64,000 nt of DNA from Thermanaeromonas sp. C210 (GCF_013167955.1 NZ_BLWF01000001.1:248001-312000); one strand, 5' to 3'. Counted from the first letter of the stretch, positions 7,693-16,575 are shown. The notes: generated by a model from the sequence alone, not told the origin. Program-made: numbers and translations.

Positions 7693-9192
7693 GTGGACCA
7701 GACGAGGACCCCGATATTTACCGCCCTTAAGCAGTATGTCAATGACGGAGTCCTTCCTTTTCACGTGCCAGGCCATAAGCAGGGTCGGGCCCTGGCAGAG
7801 CTAAAGGAGTATGTAGGAGAGAAGGTCCTGGCCATGGATTTGACCTGCATGCCGGACCTGGACAATATATGCAATCCCCGCAGCGTGATCCGGGAAGCCG
7901 AAGAGCTTACGGCGGCTGCCTACGGGGCGGATTATGCCTTTTTCCTGGTCAACGGTACTACCTCCGGCATCCAGGCCATGATCCTGGCCCTTTGTAAGCC
8001 CGGGGACAAGATCATCATCCCGCGCAACGCCCACCGTTCGGCCCTGGGGGGGCTTATTTTGAGCGGTGCGCGGCCCGTCTATATTGAACCGGAAATCAAT
8101 AGCGATTACGGCATTTCCATGGGCGTTACGCCGGAAAGGGTGGAATGGGCCCTTAAGGAGCACCCCGATGCCAAGGCGGTGTTTATCATCAGCCCCAATT
8201 ATTACGGTACATTGCCGCCCCTGGCGGATATTGTAAAAGTAGCCCACCGGTACGACGTTCCCGTGTTGGTGGATGAGGCCCACGGAGCCCACCTAAAATT
8301 TCATCCAGCCCTCCCCTTATCGTCCATGGAGGCCGGTGCGGATTTGGCGGCTGTAAGCGCCCATAAGCTGGCCGGCTCCCTGACCCAGAGTTCCTTTCTT
8401 CTAGCCAAGGGACACCGGATAGACCCCAAACACTTGAAGGCCGTTCTTAATATATCCCAGACCACGAGCCCTTCGTACATTTTGCTGGCTTCCCTGGATG
8501 TGGCGCGCAAGCAGATGGCTCTGCACGGGCGGGAACTCCTGGACCGCACCCTGGAAATCGCCGGCTGGATCCGGCAGGAGTTGACCCGGATTGAAGGCTT
8601 GCGGGTGCTGGGCAAGGAGGTGATCGGCCTGCCGGGTTGCTCGGACCTCGATCCCACCAAGATCACCGTCAACGTGCAGGAATTAGGCCTTTCGGGCTAT
8701 GAAATGGAAAACCTTTTGCGGCAGCAGTACGGCATCCAGGTGGAACTCTCCGATTTGTATAACGTCCTTCTATTAATCTCCATTGGGGATGACTGGGAAA
8801 TGGCCGGGCGGCTGGTGGAGGCCTTCCGGGATATTGCCCGCAGGCGTTCCCCCAAGAATGTGGTGCGCTTCTGCCCGCCTCTGCCGGCCATCCCTCGCAT
8901 GCTGGTCTCACCCCGGGAAGCCTTTTACAGCCAGACCCACAGTATCGAACTGGAGTATGCCGAAGGAGAGATCAGTGCCGAGGCCATTACCGCCTATCCT
9001 CCCGGTATTCCCTTAATTTGTCCCGGCGAAATCATTACCCGGGAGGTTATCGATTACGTCAACCTGTTGAAGAAAGAGCATGCCGACCTCCAGGGGCCGG
9101 AAGACCCGGAGCTAAAATATATCCGGGTGCTAAAGGATACGGTGAGCATGGTGGAAAGGGAAACAGTCAGCCGCGCCGGTGGCCTGGCCTAG
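7693..9192 (+). CDS. Orn/Lys/Arg decarboxylase family PLP enzyme
   Basis: About 499 residues of a fold-type I PLP enzyme. It opens with VLPFHVPGHKQGRALAEL, the family signature. NGTTSGIQAMILALCKPGDK and NAHRSALGGLILSGA bind cofactor phosphate, LVDEAHGAHL provides the Asp to the pyridine nitrogen, and SAHKLAGSLTQSSFLL contains the PLP lysine. The C-terminal domain (PREAFYSQTHSIELEYAEGEISAEAITAYPPGIPLICPGEIIT) is typical of the short bacterial arginine/lysine decarboxylases. The likely role is making agmatine or cadaverine for polyamines. The frame opens at a GTG at 7681 abutting the GGAGG; the GTG at 7693 gives a proper 12-base spacing. The exact amino-acid substrate is not determined. Confidence 0.85.
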   Translation: MDQTRTPIFTALKQYVNDGVLPFHVPGHKQGRALAELKEYVGEKVLAMDLTCMPDLDNICNPRSVIREAEELTAAAYGADYAFFLVNGTTSGIQAMILALCKPGDKIIIPRNAHRSALGGLILSGARPVYIEPEINSDYGISMGVTPERVEWALKEHPDAKAVFIISPNYYGTLPPLADIVKVAHRYDVPVLVDEAHGAHLKFHPALPLSSMEAGADLAAVSAHKLAGSLTQSSFLLAKGHRIDPKHLKAVLNISQTTSPSYILLASLDVARKQMALHGRELLDRTLEIAGWIRQELTRIEGLRVLGKEVIGLPGCSDLDPTKITVNVQELGLSGYEMENLLRQQYGIQVELSDLYNVLLLISIGDDWEMAGRLVEAFRDIARRRSPKNVVRFCPPLPAIPRMLVSPREAFYSQTHSIELEYAEGEISAEAITAYPPGIPLICPGEIITREVIDYVNLLKKEHADLQGPEDPELKYIRVLKDTVSMVERETVSRAGGLA

Positions 9193-9250
9193 GCCCTTAC
9201 GGACATCCGGCGGAGAATATGTTATAATTTTGCCGGGGTGATCCTTAGAC

Positions 9251-9370
9251 ATGCTCTACGGTCTCCTCGTCTTAGGCGGTATAGTTTTCACCTTCCTCTA
9301 TTACCTGCACCGGCAGCGAAGGGAGCCGGGACATGAAGTTTTCCCGCGCAACAAACTCTATACTTCATAG
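9251..9370 (+). CDS. 39-residue single-pass membrane protein, unknown
   Basis: A short frame that starts at ATG 8 bases after GGGGTGAT. It encodes an N-terminal hydrophobic helix (LYGLLVLGGIVFTFLYYLH) followed by a basic cytosolic-type tail (RQRREPGHEVFPRNK). It lies between the decarboxylase and the HD-GYP gene on the same strand. No family was recognised. Support is the ribosome site, the clean membrane helix with positive-inside tail, and the lack of any other gene here. Confidence 0.5.
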   Translation: MLYGLLVLGGIVFTFLYYLHRQRREPGHEVFPRNKLYTS

Positions 9371-9449
9371 CAGGGGTTAGGTCTTAAAGAGAGGGAAAAA
9401 GCATAAAATGTCGAATTACTGGTCGTAAGCGGTGAGAGGAGGGGAAGGA

Positions 9450-10547
9450 TTGCGCAAACTCCCCCTGGATTGCTTACGGCCAGGAATGGAAGTCGCCCGG
9501 CCTATATACAGTGCGGAAGGCCGGGTACTCTTAAATAAGGGCGTTATTTTAAAACCGTACTACATCAGGCGTTTGCGGGAATTGGGTGTACCGGCGGTTT
9601 ACGTAGTGGACGAGCTGGTAGGTGAATGGGAAGTACAGGATGTAGTAGGAGAGACTACGCGTCTGGAGGCCGTGAAACTGGTCAAAGAGGTAATGGAGGC
9701 AAGCCGCCGTAACAGGTCGGCGGGCAATGGCCTTATCGCTTCCCCCGGGGTAAGCCGGGTAGTGGAGAACATTCTAGACGATCTTCTCCGCCAAAGGGAG
9801 ATTATGGTCAACCTGGTGGATATCCGGGCCATTGATGATTACACCTTCGGCCACTCGGTAAACGTATGCATTCTGGCCTTGATAACCGGGATTACCCTGG
9901 GGTACCGGCGGCCCAGCCTGATACAATTAGGCATGGGGGCCCTGTTCCACGATATAGGGAAAACCCTGATACCCTTCCAGATTCTCAACAAGCCCGGACC
10001 TTTAACGCCGGAAGAATATCAACTGGTGTGCCATCACTGCCGCTACGGCTTTGATATTTTGGCCGGGCAGGAGAATATAGCCCCGGAAGTGGCCATGGTC
10101 GCCCTGGAGCACCACGAGCGCTACGATGGGACCGGTTACCCCCAAGGCCTGCGGGGGGAGGAGATCCACGAATTCGCGGCTATTACCGGCATTGTGGATG
10201 TTTATGATGCCCTGACGGCCGACCGGGTTTACCGGAGGGCATACCTGCCCCATGAAGCCTACGAGATGTTGGCCGGAGCCGGGAACTTCCGCCATGATTA
10301 CCGCTTAGTCAGGGCTTTTCTTTTTAATATCGCCGCTTACCCTTCCGGTACCCTGGTGCAGCTCAACACCGGGGAAATAGGGGTGGTGCTCAGCACCCCC
10401 CGGGGGCAATCTTACCGGCCGCGGGTGCGGCTGCTGTATAATAAGGATGGCGGTATCCTCAAGGATAAACCGGAGGTAGACCTGTCGGCCGAGCCCCAGC
10501 GGTGGGTGAGCCGGGTGATACCGCCCGGCGAGAAGGTCGGGGATTAA
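9450..10547 (+). CDS. HD-GYP domain protein (probable c-di-GMP phosphodiesterase)
   Basis: A 365-residue protein. Residues 1-60 (PLDCLRPGMEVARPIYSAEGRVLLNKGVIL) resemble the N-terminal module often found before HD-GYP domains. The HD-GYP domain spans about 105-290, with FGHSVNVCILALITG, ALFHDIGKTLIP (the HD pair), HHCRYGFDIL, LEHHERYDGTGYP and the GYP-type loop, then DVYDALTADRVYRRAY. A C-terminal domain with PSGTLVQLNTGEIGVV follows. HD-GYP enzymes hydrolyse cyclic di-GMP, and all metal ligands are present. The TTG at 9450 is preferred to the GTG at 9432 because GAGGAGGGGAAGGA is then a usable ribosome site. A zinc-ribbon gene follows after 25 bases. Confidence 0.85.
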   Translation: MRKLPLDCLRPGMEVARPIYSAEGRVLLNKGVILKPYYIRRLRELGVPAVYVVDELVGEWEVQDVVGETTRLEAVKLVKEVMEASRRNRSAGNGLIASPGVSRVVENILDDLLRQREIMVNLVDIRAIDDYTFGHSVNVCILALITGITLGYRRPSLIQLGMGALFHDIGKTLIPFQILNKPGPLTPEEYQLVCHHCRYGFDILAGQENIAPEVAMVALEHHERYDGTGYPQGLRGEEIHEFAAITGIVDVYDALTADRVYRRAYLPHEAYEMLAGAGNFRHDYRLVRAFLFNIAAYPSGTLVQLNTGEIGVVLSTPRGQSYRPRVRLLYNKDGGILKDKPEVDLSAEPQRWVSRVIPPGEKVGD

Positions 10548-10572
10548 ACCTGTTTCACGGAGGGATGGTAAT

Positions 10573-10794
10573 ATGCCCACCTATGATTTCAAGTGCCTGG
10601 AGTGCGGTCACCTATTCACCGAGTTCGTGGCTTTGAAGGATAAGGACAAGGTATCGTGCCCTTCCTGCGGAGGAAAGGTCAGCCAGCGCTTTACCGGTTT
10701 TCTCTACACCCGCAAGGGCGGCGACGGCTCTTCATCTTCGGCGGGCAGCGGCTGCAGCGGGGGCAGTTGCAGCGGCTGCAGCGGGTGCCATTAA
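10573..10794 (+). CDS. FmdB-family zinc ribbon protein
   Basis: A 73-residue protein starting PTYDFKCLECGHLFTEF, with CLECG (Cys pair 1) and SCPSCGGKV (Cys pair 2) forming the FmdB/CxxC zinc ribbon. The C-terminal third is a low-complexity Gly/Ser/Cys tail (CSGGSCSGCSGCH) that occurs in many family members. FmdB proteins were named as putative regulators beside formamidase and amidase genes, but their role is unclear. The gene follows the HD-GYP gene closely with its own ribosome site (GGAGGGATGG). Confidence 0.85.
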   Translation: MPTYDFKCLECGHLFTEFVALKDKDKVSCPSCGGKVSQRFTGFLYTRKGGDGSSSSAGSGCSGGSCSGCSGCH

Positions 10795-11295
10795 AGGGCC
10801 TGGGGGTGGAAGGGGCTCCGTGACATTATTAATTGCCGGTTGAGGGACGGGGAGGAAGGAAAGAGCGGAGAGGGGGCTTGTGATGAAAAATACTAGCCCC
10901 CGCCCGGAACCGGAGTTGCAAGTGTTAGAAGTTGCAAGAAAATTAATGTATTTTGAGGAGGATTTTTTACCTAGTTGTAGAATATATTTACCTGTAAGGT
11001 GGCCTAACCACCAGATTATTAAGACTACGGGGAAGGATAAACGTTGCGCCGCAAACCGGAGGGAGGATAGGTCCATCGGGTCGGCTCTTAAGGCGCCCAA
11101 GAATAGCCGTCGTGCATACAGTGGGGCAAAGAGCATATCTTATTTTTAGTCAAGTATAATTACCGGGAAATATGATATTAAAATGGCGTGCGAGAATTTT
11201 AAGTCACCTTGATAACAGAAGAGGAGGGCACCGAAGAGGAGAGCCCCGTTGAAAGGGGTGATGGGTCTAAGAGGAATGCAATCCCTTGCGGAAGT
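10795..11295. other. Gene-free leader region before lactate permease
   Basis: About 500 bases in which I see no convincing gene. A frame at 10883-11149 has a weak ribosome site but its product has no recognisable domain. AT-rich promoter-like DNA lies near 11145-11185, and a small GC hairpin (CCCC..GGGG) near 11245-11262. It may be the promoter and leader of the permease gene. Confidence 0.35.
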
Positions 11296-11316
11296 GTTAA
11301 TTTTGTTGCAATTAAC
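11296..11316 (+). promoter_or_regulatory. Palindromic operator candidate upstream of lactate permease
   Basis: GTTAATT and AATTAAC form a perfect 7+7 inverted repeat with a 7-base centre, ending 22 bases before the permease ATG. The position between promoter and ribosome site suits a repressor site, possibly of a GntR/LldR-type regulator. No such regulator gene is in the window. Confidence 0.45.
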
Positions 11317-11338
11317 CCGTAAGTAAAGGAGGTTAATC

Positions 11339-13012
11339 ATGAGTACCGGATTACTAGCCTTCCTGGCCTTCTTGCCTATCTTAGTAGCCATGGTCCTGCT
11401 GGTCGGCTTGGGGTGGGGCGCCCGCCAGGCCATGCCCGTGGGCTATATCGTGGTCGTAATTATCGGCTTCCTCGTCTGGAAAATGGACTTGATCACCATA
11501 CTTGCTGCTTCCATCCAGGGATTATGGATTGCGGCAACCCTTCTCTGGATTATTTTTGGGGCCCTCCTTTTGCTGGCTACCCTTAAATACAGCGGCGCAA
11601 TCGCCACCATCAGGGCCGGTTTTATGAAGATAAGCCCTGACCGGCGTATCCAGGCCATCATAGTAGGTTTCCTGTTCGGCTGCTTTATCGAGGGGGCCTC
11701 GGGATTCGGCACCCCGGCGGCCATAGTGGGCCCGCTCCTCTTGGCCCTTGGCTTCCCTGCCTTTGCCGCGGTGATTGTAGGCATGATTACCCAGAGCGTA
11801 CCGGTTACCTTCGGTGCGGTGGGTACGCCCATCCTGGTCGGTGTAAACGGCGGTCTGACGGGCGCCAAGGTGGTGGAAGCCCACGCCCAGGCCCTGGGCC
11901 TGACGTGGACCGAATATATCGCCAGTATAGGGGCGCGGGCAGGCACTTTCCACGCCCTCATCGGATTCGTCATGCCCCTTATTATTTCCATGATGTTGAC
12001 GCGGTTCTTCGGCAAGAACAAGTCCTGGAAGGAAGGGCTTGAGGTATGGCCTTTCGCCCTCTTTGCCGGGTTGCTCTTTGTCACCCCCTACGTCCTTCTG
12101 GCCAATTTCGTGGGTCCCGAGTTCCCGTCCATGCTGAGCGGTTTGTTGGGTGTGGGTATAAGCAGTTATGCGGCCAGTAAAGGCTTCCTGCAGCCCAAGA
12201 CCGTGTGGGATTTCCCGCCTCAAGAAGAATGGCCTTCTTACTGGATGGGAACCGTAAGCGGCGATCCGGGCCAGGCCCGGGCCCAAATGTCCCTTGTTAA
12301 AGCGTGGATTCCCTATGTTTTGGTGGGTATCATCCTGGTGCTTACCCGCATGCATCCCGGCCTCCAGCAGGCCTTAACTAAGATAACGATAGATCACAAT
12401 AATATCCTGGGAACGAGTATTAGCCACAGCTGGCAGTGGGTATATTCGCCCGGCGCCCTTATCGGCTTGGTGGCCGTAATTACATGGCTGTTTCACCAAA
12501 TGAAAGGCCAGGAGATTAAAGCGGCTCTAAAGGAGTCGGCCGGCCAGTTGTTCAATGCCTCCATGGCCCTTATTTTCACCGTTCCCATGGTGCGGGTGTT
12601 CATCATGTCCAACCTGAATAATAGCGGCCTTGAAAGCATGCCTATTCTCATGGCCCGCTTCGTAGCCGATTCCGTCGGGGGAGCATGGCCGGCCTTTGCG
12701 GCCGTCATCGGTGCCATAGGAGCCATGATCGCGGGTTCCAATACCGTTAGCAACCTGACCTTCTCCTTATTCCAGTGGTCGGTGGCAGACTTTATCGGGG
12801 TATCCCAGCGCATCGTGGTTGCCATTCAGGCCGTCGGGGGCGCGGCGGGCAATATGATATGTGTGCATAACGCCGTGGCGGCCGCGGCTGTGGTCGGCAT
12901 GATCGGTAAAGAGGGGCTGATCTTGCGCCGAACCTTCTTGCCGACCATCTATTATCTGGTGGCAGTCGGAGTATACGGTATGATTGCCATTTACGTTTTA
13001 GGCTTTAGTTAA
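11339..13012 (+). CDS. lctP: L-lactate permease
   Basis: A 557-residue LctP/LldP-family permease with about 13-14 membrane segments. Diagnostic segments are GFLFGCFIEGASGFGTPAAIVGPLL, SVPVTFGAVGTPILVGV, and in the C-terminal half MIAGSNTVSNLTFSLFQW and VHNAVAAAAVVGM. It imports lactate (or glycolate) with protons. A strong AAAGGAGG lies 6 bases before the ATG and a compact terminator follows, so it appears to be a single-gene transcript under the palindrome noted upstream. No lactate dehydrogenase gene is adjacent. Confidence 0.93.
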   Translation: MSTGLLAFLAFLPILVAMVLLVGLGWGARQAMPVGYIVVVIIGFLVWKMDLITILAASIQGLWIAATLLWIIFGALLLLATLKYSGAIATIRAGFMKISPDRRIQAIIVGFLFGCFIEGASGFGTPAAIVGPLLLALGFPAFAAVIVGMITQSVPVTFGAVGTPILVGVNGGLTGAKVVEAHAQALGLTWTEYIASIGARAGTFHALIGFVMPLIISMMLTRFFGKNKSWKEGLEVWPFALFAGLLFVTPYVLLANFVGPEFPSMLSGLLGVGISSYAASKGFLQPKTVWDFPPQEEWPSYWMGTVSGDPGQARAQMSLVKAWIPYVLVGIILVLTRMHPGLQQALTKITIDHNNILGTSISHSWQWVYSPGALIGLVAVITWLFHQMKGQEIKAALKESAGQLFNASMALIFTVPMVRVFIMSNLNNSGLESMPILMARFVADSVGGAWPAFAAVIGAIGAMIAGSNTVSNLTFSLFQWSVADFIGVSQRIVVAIQAVGGAAGNMICVHNAVAAAAVVGMIGKEGLILRRTFLPTIYYLVAVGVYGMIAIYVLGFS

Positions 13013-13044
13013 AGCCTGGCCGGAAAGGGAATAGGCATCACCCC

Positions 13045-13066
13045 GGGGGCGCTGGCCCCCTTTTTT
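13045..13066 (+). terminator. Terminator after lactate permease
   Basis: GGGGGC/GCCCCC stem, four-base loop and TTTTTT, 32 bases after the stop. Confidence 0.9.
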
Positions 13067-13210
13067 GTGGTGTGTTCGCCTCCCTCGTCCAGCCGGAGGA
13101 CGGTTTACGGCGGCCGGCCCCGCGGCCCATGGCTACTTCCCGAGGGAGCAACCCCCTCTTTGCCGGCGTGGCAGAGGTGGCGCGGGCGCATAGAGTGCTC
13201 CTGCCGGGCC

Positions 13211-15144
13211 CGAGTTCGACAGTTGCTAGGCAAAAATGGGTGCTTTTTAGATGAAGAAGCCTTATAAATCAAGGGTTTTCGGTTTCGGGGAAGTCCAAAA
13301 ATGAAAAACTGTATAGGCACACGATTGAGAGTTTATCCCTTGATGATAAGGTAGTACATGGGCTATAATATAGACATGTACATACGAACTGTTTCCCGCA
13401 AGAACAAGGACGGCTCTGTTGTCCGTTATATTCAGCTGGCCCACAACGTCTGGGACCCTAAAGCCGGCTACCCGAAAGCTAAAGTACTCTACAACTTCGG
13501 CCGTGAAGAGGAGGTAGACCGGGAAGCCCTGGTCCGCCTGGTAAAGAGTATTACGCGTTTTTTGGGACCGGAAGAGGCTTTATGCACCCAGGCAGAGTTA
13601 AATGGCGGCACTCCCCTGAAATTCATCTCCAGCCGGCCTATGGGTGGCGTCTGGGTGTTAAACGAGCTCTGGAACCGGCTGGGTATCAACCGGGTTTTGG
13701 CCGGATTGCTGGCCAAACGTAAGTTCCAGGCGCCGGTCGAACGGGCCATTTTCGCTATGGTAGCCAACCGGGCTTTGAACCCAGCCAGTAAACTTAAGAC
13801 CGAGGATTGGGTCAGCCACGATGTTTTCATTCCCGGCCTTGCGGAGGTGCCGGTGCAAAACCTTTACCGGGCCATGGACTTCTTACTGGAAGCTGCTGAA
13901 GAACTGCAAAAGGATATCTTCTTCTCCGTGGCCCACCTCTTTAACCTGGAAGTCGATCTCTTATACTTCGATACCACCTCAACCTACTTTGAAGTAGAGG
14001 AAGAGGATAATCCTGAAGATAACAAGCAGCACTTACGCCGTAAAGGCAACTTTAAGGACCACCGGCCGGATTTACCGCAAGCTGTAATAGGTCTGGCTGT
14101 CACGAGGGGAGGCCTACCGGTACGCTGCTGGGTCTGGCCGGGCAATACCGCCGACATGGCGGTAATCGAGCAAGTCAAAAAGGACCTGGTGGGCTGGCAA
14201 CTGGGCCGGGTCATCACCGTTGTTGACCGCGGTTTTGCTTCGGAAGATAATCTCCGTTACCTCCAGCGCGCCGGCGGCCATTATATTGCCGGTGAAAAGA
14301 TGCGCGGCGGCAAAGATACAGTGGCAGAGGCCCTGGCCCGGCCGGGCCGTTACAAAACCGTCAGAGATAACCTTGAAGTTAAAGAAGTTATTGTCGGCGA
14401 CGGTGAAAAAAGGGTACGGTATATCCTGGTACGCAACCCTAAAGAAGCAGAAAAAGACAGACTGGAGCGTGAGGAAATCCTGGCCCGCCTCAAAGAAGAA
14501 CTAAGGGCTATCGGGGACCTTAAAGGCGAACCCCATACCAAAGCCTGTTGTCAACTCATCGCCCACCCCACCTATGGCCGCTATCTCAAGACCGACAAGA
14601 AGGGTCAACCGTATGTCGATATGGCCAAGGTAAAAGCCGAAGAAAAGCTGGACGGCAAATACCTGTTAAGAACCTCTGACGATACCTTAAGTGCTGAAGA
14701 CGTAGCCCTGGGATATAAGCAGCTTCTCGAAGTAGAAGACGCCTTCCGCACCATGAAGCAGTCGCTAGAGCTGCGGCCTATTTATCATCGTCTGAGCGAC
14801 CGCATCCATGCCCACGTCCTCCTGTGCTGGCTAGGGCTGCTCCTAATCCGGGTAGCTGAAACGAAAGTGCAGGATAGCTGGCGGAACATCCGCCAGACCC
14901 TAGAACGCATGCACCTGGGCGAATTTGTTGGTCCTGAGGGCAGGGTCCTTCAAAGGACGGAAACAACCCCACCACAGCAGCATATCTTTAAGGCCCTCGG
15001 GATAAAGGAGCCGCCGCAAATAATCGCGGTTGAAATAAAAGGCCAAAAGCAGTCCCTAGTAACACAAGCTCAAAAAGCCGATCCCTGAACCCCTTGCGCA
15101 ACAAGCTGTTGCGCTTATTATTCACCTAGTAACTGTCGAACTCG
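13211..15144 (+). mobile_element. Complete IS1634-family insertion sequence (first copy)
   Basis: The transposase gene is bracketed by inverted ends. The left end reads CGAGTTCGACAGTTGCTAGG and the right end, read backwards, CGAGTTCGACAGTTACTAGG. The element is 1,934 bp. I found no target duplication at these ends. It separates the lactate permease terminator from the CotJC-like region; the DNA at 13067-13210 and just after 15144 does not obviously join into one gene. Confidence 0.85.
13376..15088 (+). CDS. IS1634-family DDE transposase
   Basis: A 570-residue transposase. MYIRTVSRKNKDGSVVRYIQ and HNVWDPKAGYPKAKVLYNFG are the usual N-terminus of IS1634-family proteins. LLYFDTTSTYFE has the first catalytic Asp, VITVVDRGFASEDN the second, and YKQLLEVEDAFRTMKQSLELRPIYH the E-containing block. 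ATG 13376 is chosen because the homologous IS at 53.5 kb also begins with a similar MFIKITKS motif; an ATG six codons earlier is possible. The gene looks intact. Confidence 0.9.
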   Translation: MYIRTVSRKNKDGSVVRYIQLAHNVWDPKAGYPKAKVLYNFGREEEVDREALVRLVKSITRFLGPEEALCTQAELNGGTPLKFISSRPMGGVWVLNELWNRLGINRVLAGLLAKRKFQAPVERAIFAMVANRALNPASKLKTEDWVSHDVFIPGLAEVPVQNLYRAMDFLLEAAEELQKDIFFSVAHLFNLEVDLLYFDTTSTYFEVEEEDNPEDNKQHLRRKGNFKDHRPDLPQAVIGLAVTRGGLPVRCWVWPGNTADMAVIEQVKKDLVGWQLGRVITVVDRGFASEDNLRYLQRAGGHYIAGEKMRGGKDTVAEALARPGRYKTVRDNLEVKEVIVGDGEKRVRYILVRNPKEAEKDRLEREEILARLKEELRAIGDLKGEPHTKACCQLIAHPTYGRYLKTDKKGQPYVDMAKVKAEEKLDGKYLLRTSDDTLSAEDVALGYKQLLEVEDAFRTMKQSLELRPIYHRLSDRIHAHVLLCWLGLLLIRVAETKVQDSWRNIRQTLERMHLGEFVGPEGRVLQRTETTPPQQHIFKALGIKEPPQIIAVEIKGQKQSLVTQAQKADP

Positions 15145-15222
15145 AGTGTCCGGCTACATGCTTATTATGCCCTCCGCTGGACCCTCCAGGTGGCGAAAAT
15201 CGCGGGAAGAGAGATAAGAGGA

Positions 15223-15244
15223 AAAGCCCCTTTACCGGGGCTTT
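15223..15244 (-). terminator. Terminator after the cotJC-like gene
   Basis: AAAGCCCC/GGGGCTTT stem just downstream of the minus-strand stop, with a T-run on the minus strand. Confidence 0.75.
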
Positions 15245-15248
15245 AGCT

Positions 15249-15761
15249 TTAATAATACTTTTTTCTCTGCAGATAATCGTATACCAAATTTAACGTTTCA
15301 CCGAAACGCTGGAAATGGACGACCTCCCTTTCGCGTAAGAACTTTAAAGCATCTGTCACATCGGGGTCATCGGAGAGCTGGAACAGGTATTCGTAGGTAG
15401 AACGGGCCTTTTGCTCGGCGGCCATATTTTCATAAAGGTCCGTGATGGGATCGCCCTTGGACTGGATGTAGGCGGCCGTCCACGGAGCCCCTTCAGCGTT
15501 AACAAAATACAGGGCCCGGTCATGGTCGGCATAGTAGCCGTCCAGCCCGGCTCGCTTAATCTCCTCTAAGGAAGCGTCCTTAATCAAGTTATACACCAGG
15601 GCGGCGACAATCTCCATGTGAGCCAGCTCTTCCGTGCCGATGTCCGTTAGTACTGCCTTGGCCTGGGGGATGGGCATGGTGTAGCGCTGGGTCAGATAAC
15701 GCAGGGAAGCAGCCAGTTCCCCATCGGGTCCGCCATACTTCAACTTTTGATAACGGAGCAC
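15249..15761 (-). CDS. cotJC: CotJC-like manganese catalase (spore coat), 5' end altered
   Basis: A 170-residue ferritin-like protein. YGGPDGELAASLRYLTQRYTMP, LTDIGTEELAHMEIVAALVY, DHDRALYFV, GDPITDLYENMAAEQKARSTYEYL and EVVHFQRFGETL are the CotJC/Mn-catalase signatures, with the Glu and His ligands of the dinuclear Mn site. It should sit in the spore coat and may degrade hydrogen peroxide. The normal N-terminal 20 or so residues (aromatic, PVKV-type) are missing. The frame is closed by a stop nine bases before the GTG, while another frame upstream reads VSDPPGPFGEKV. So the 5' end is either frameshifted or replaced by an inserted element. A 27-nt near-copy of its first codons lies at 16549. 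Confidence 0.8.
   Translation of the reverse strand: MLRYQKLKYGGPDGELAASLRYLTQRYTMPIPQAKAVLTDIGTEELAHMEIVAALVYNLIKDASLEEIKRAGLDGYYADHDRALYFVNAEGAPWTAAYIQSKGDPITDLYENMAAEQKARSTYEYLFQLSDDPDVTDALKFLREREVVHFQRFGETLNLVYDYLQRKKYY
15731..15757 (-). repeat. Att-like repeat in cotJC, copy 1
   Basis: CGCCATACTTCAACTTTTGA plus TAACGGA, matching 16549-16575 at 23 of 27 positions in the same orientation. It covers the first codons of the remaining cotJC frame. It is read as one half of a recombination site pair (inference). Confidence 0.5.
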
Positions 15762-15926
15762 TAAGCCTTACCTTTTCGCCAAAAGGTCCGGGTGGATCAG
15801 ACACCACCCAAAGGGCCTTCTTTCCCTTACGGGGCAGGGAAGTCCTCGCGGCTACTTTAACAGGTATTTAGTTGCTTATTTTATTTAGTGCTACGTTGTG
15901 TTATAATATACCACAGGTGAAATCCC

Positions 15927-16223
15927 TTGAAGATAACATGGTTTATCATGCCGCCCGACCGTATTAGGCACATTGCTAAGCACTCCGTGACTCCTGAAGA
16001 AGTGGAGCAGGTAGCGTACGAAGACCGTCACCATATAGTGCAGCGGCTTAAGCCTTCCACGTCCAACCCTAGCGAGAATGTTTACCGCTTACTGGGGAGG
16101 ACAGAAGCAGGGCGCTACCTGGCAGTAATATTTATCTATAAAGGCCACGGCCGCGCCTATCTCGTCACAGCCCGGGACATGACGTCAGCTGAAAGGAGGT
16201 ACTACCTTGCGAAAAGAAGTTAA
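15927..16223 (+). CDS. brnT: BrnT-family toxin
   Basis: A 98-residue protein with the BrnT layout: MKITWFIMPPDRIRHIAKHSVTPEEVEQV at the start (the KHGV-type helix), then SENVYRLLGRTEAGRYLAVIFI and the C-terminal ARDMTSAERRYY. BrnT is a ribonuclease toxin with a RelE-like fold. The TTG start is taken from the family pattern MKxxW and the AGGTGAAA ahead of it. It overlaps the CopG-like gene by 17 bases in the usual toxin-first order, with probable autoregulation by the BrnT-BrnA complex. Confidence 0.8.
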   Translation: MKITWFIMPPDRIRHIAKHSVTPEEVEQVAYEDRHHIVQRLKPSTSNPSENVYRLLGRTEAGRYLAVIFIYKGHGRAYLVTARDMTSAERRYYLAKRS

Positions 16224-16467
16224 TCTTCCCGCCAGCGATGATATAGAAAGGCTTGCCGACTTTTTCGACCGTACTGATACCCAGGCGTTAGATTGGGAGG
16301 ATACTGATGTTGAATTCGAAAAGCCTGAGCTCGTTCACGTATCGGTACGCTTACCCAAAGAAGATGTAGCCGCCATTAAAAGAGCCGCGAGGAAGAAGGG
16401 GCTAGGTTACACCACCTACATCCGGATGGTGCTGCGGGAAGCTATAAAAAGAGAGGCTGGGTCATAA
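16207..16467 (+). CDS. brnA: BrnA/CopG-family antitoxin
   Basis: An 86-residue protein. The N-terminal half is acidic (DRTDTQALDWEDTDVEFEKPE) and the C-terminal half is a ribbon-helix-helix DNA-binding domain (HVSVRLPKEDVAAIKRAARKKGLGYTTYIRMVLREAI). It should neutralise the BrnT partner and repress the operon. The TTG start has GAAAGGAGG 9 bases upstream, inside the toxin gene, so the pair is translationally coupled. Confidence 0.8.
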   Translation: MRKEVNLPASDDIERLADFFDRTDTQALDWEDTDVEFEKPELVHVSVRLPKEDVAAIKRAARKKGLGYTTYIRMVLREAIKREAGS

Positions 16468-16548
16468 GAGTTCAAAGACACCAAGCTGGCCATTCAGGGA
16501 AGGTGTAGAAACAGAGACGACAAAGGGGTGCACCTTACACCGTCCGGC

Positions 16549-16575
16549 CGCCGTACTTCAACTCTTAATAACGAA
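16549..16575 (-). repeat. Att-like repeat, copy 2, next to the recombinase stop
   Basis: CGCCGTACTTCAACTCTTAA plus TAACGAA, the near-copy of the cotJC start at 15731-15757. It directly abuts the TAG stop of the serine recombinase gene. Translated like cotJC it gives RY*ELKYGG, a broken version of RYQKLKYGG. Confidence 0.5.

Noticed and set aside
10883-11149. 88-89-aa frame between the FmdB gene and lactate permease
   Set aside because: Weak ribosome site, no recognisable domain, and composition that changes along the frame; kept as gene-free DNA.
13067-13210. A gene interrupted by the first IS1634 element (frame starting MFASLVQPEDGLRR)
   Set aside because: Joining the flanks does not give a convincing continuous product, there is no target duplication to define the join, and a permease terminator lies just upstream.
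13211-15144. A long target duplication at the first IS1634 element like that at 53.4 kb
   Set aside because: I compared about 150 bases on each side and saw no matching direct repeat.
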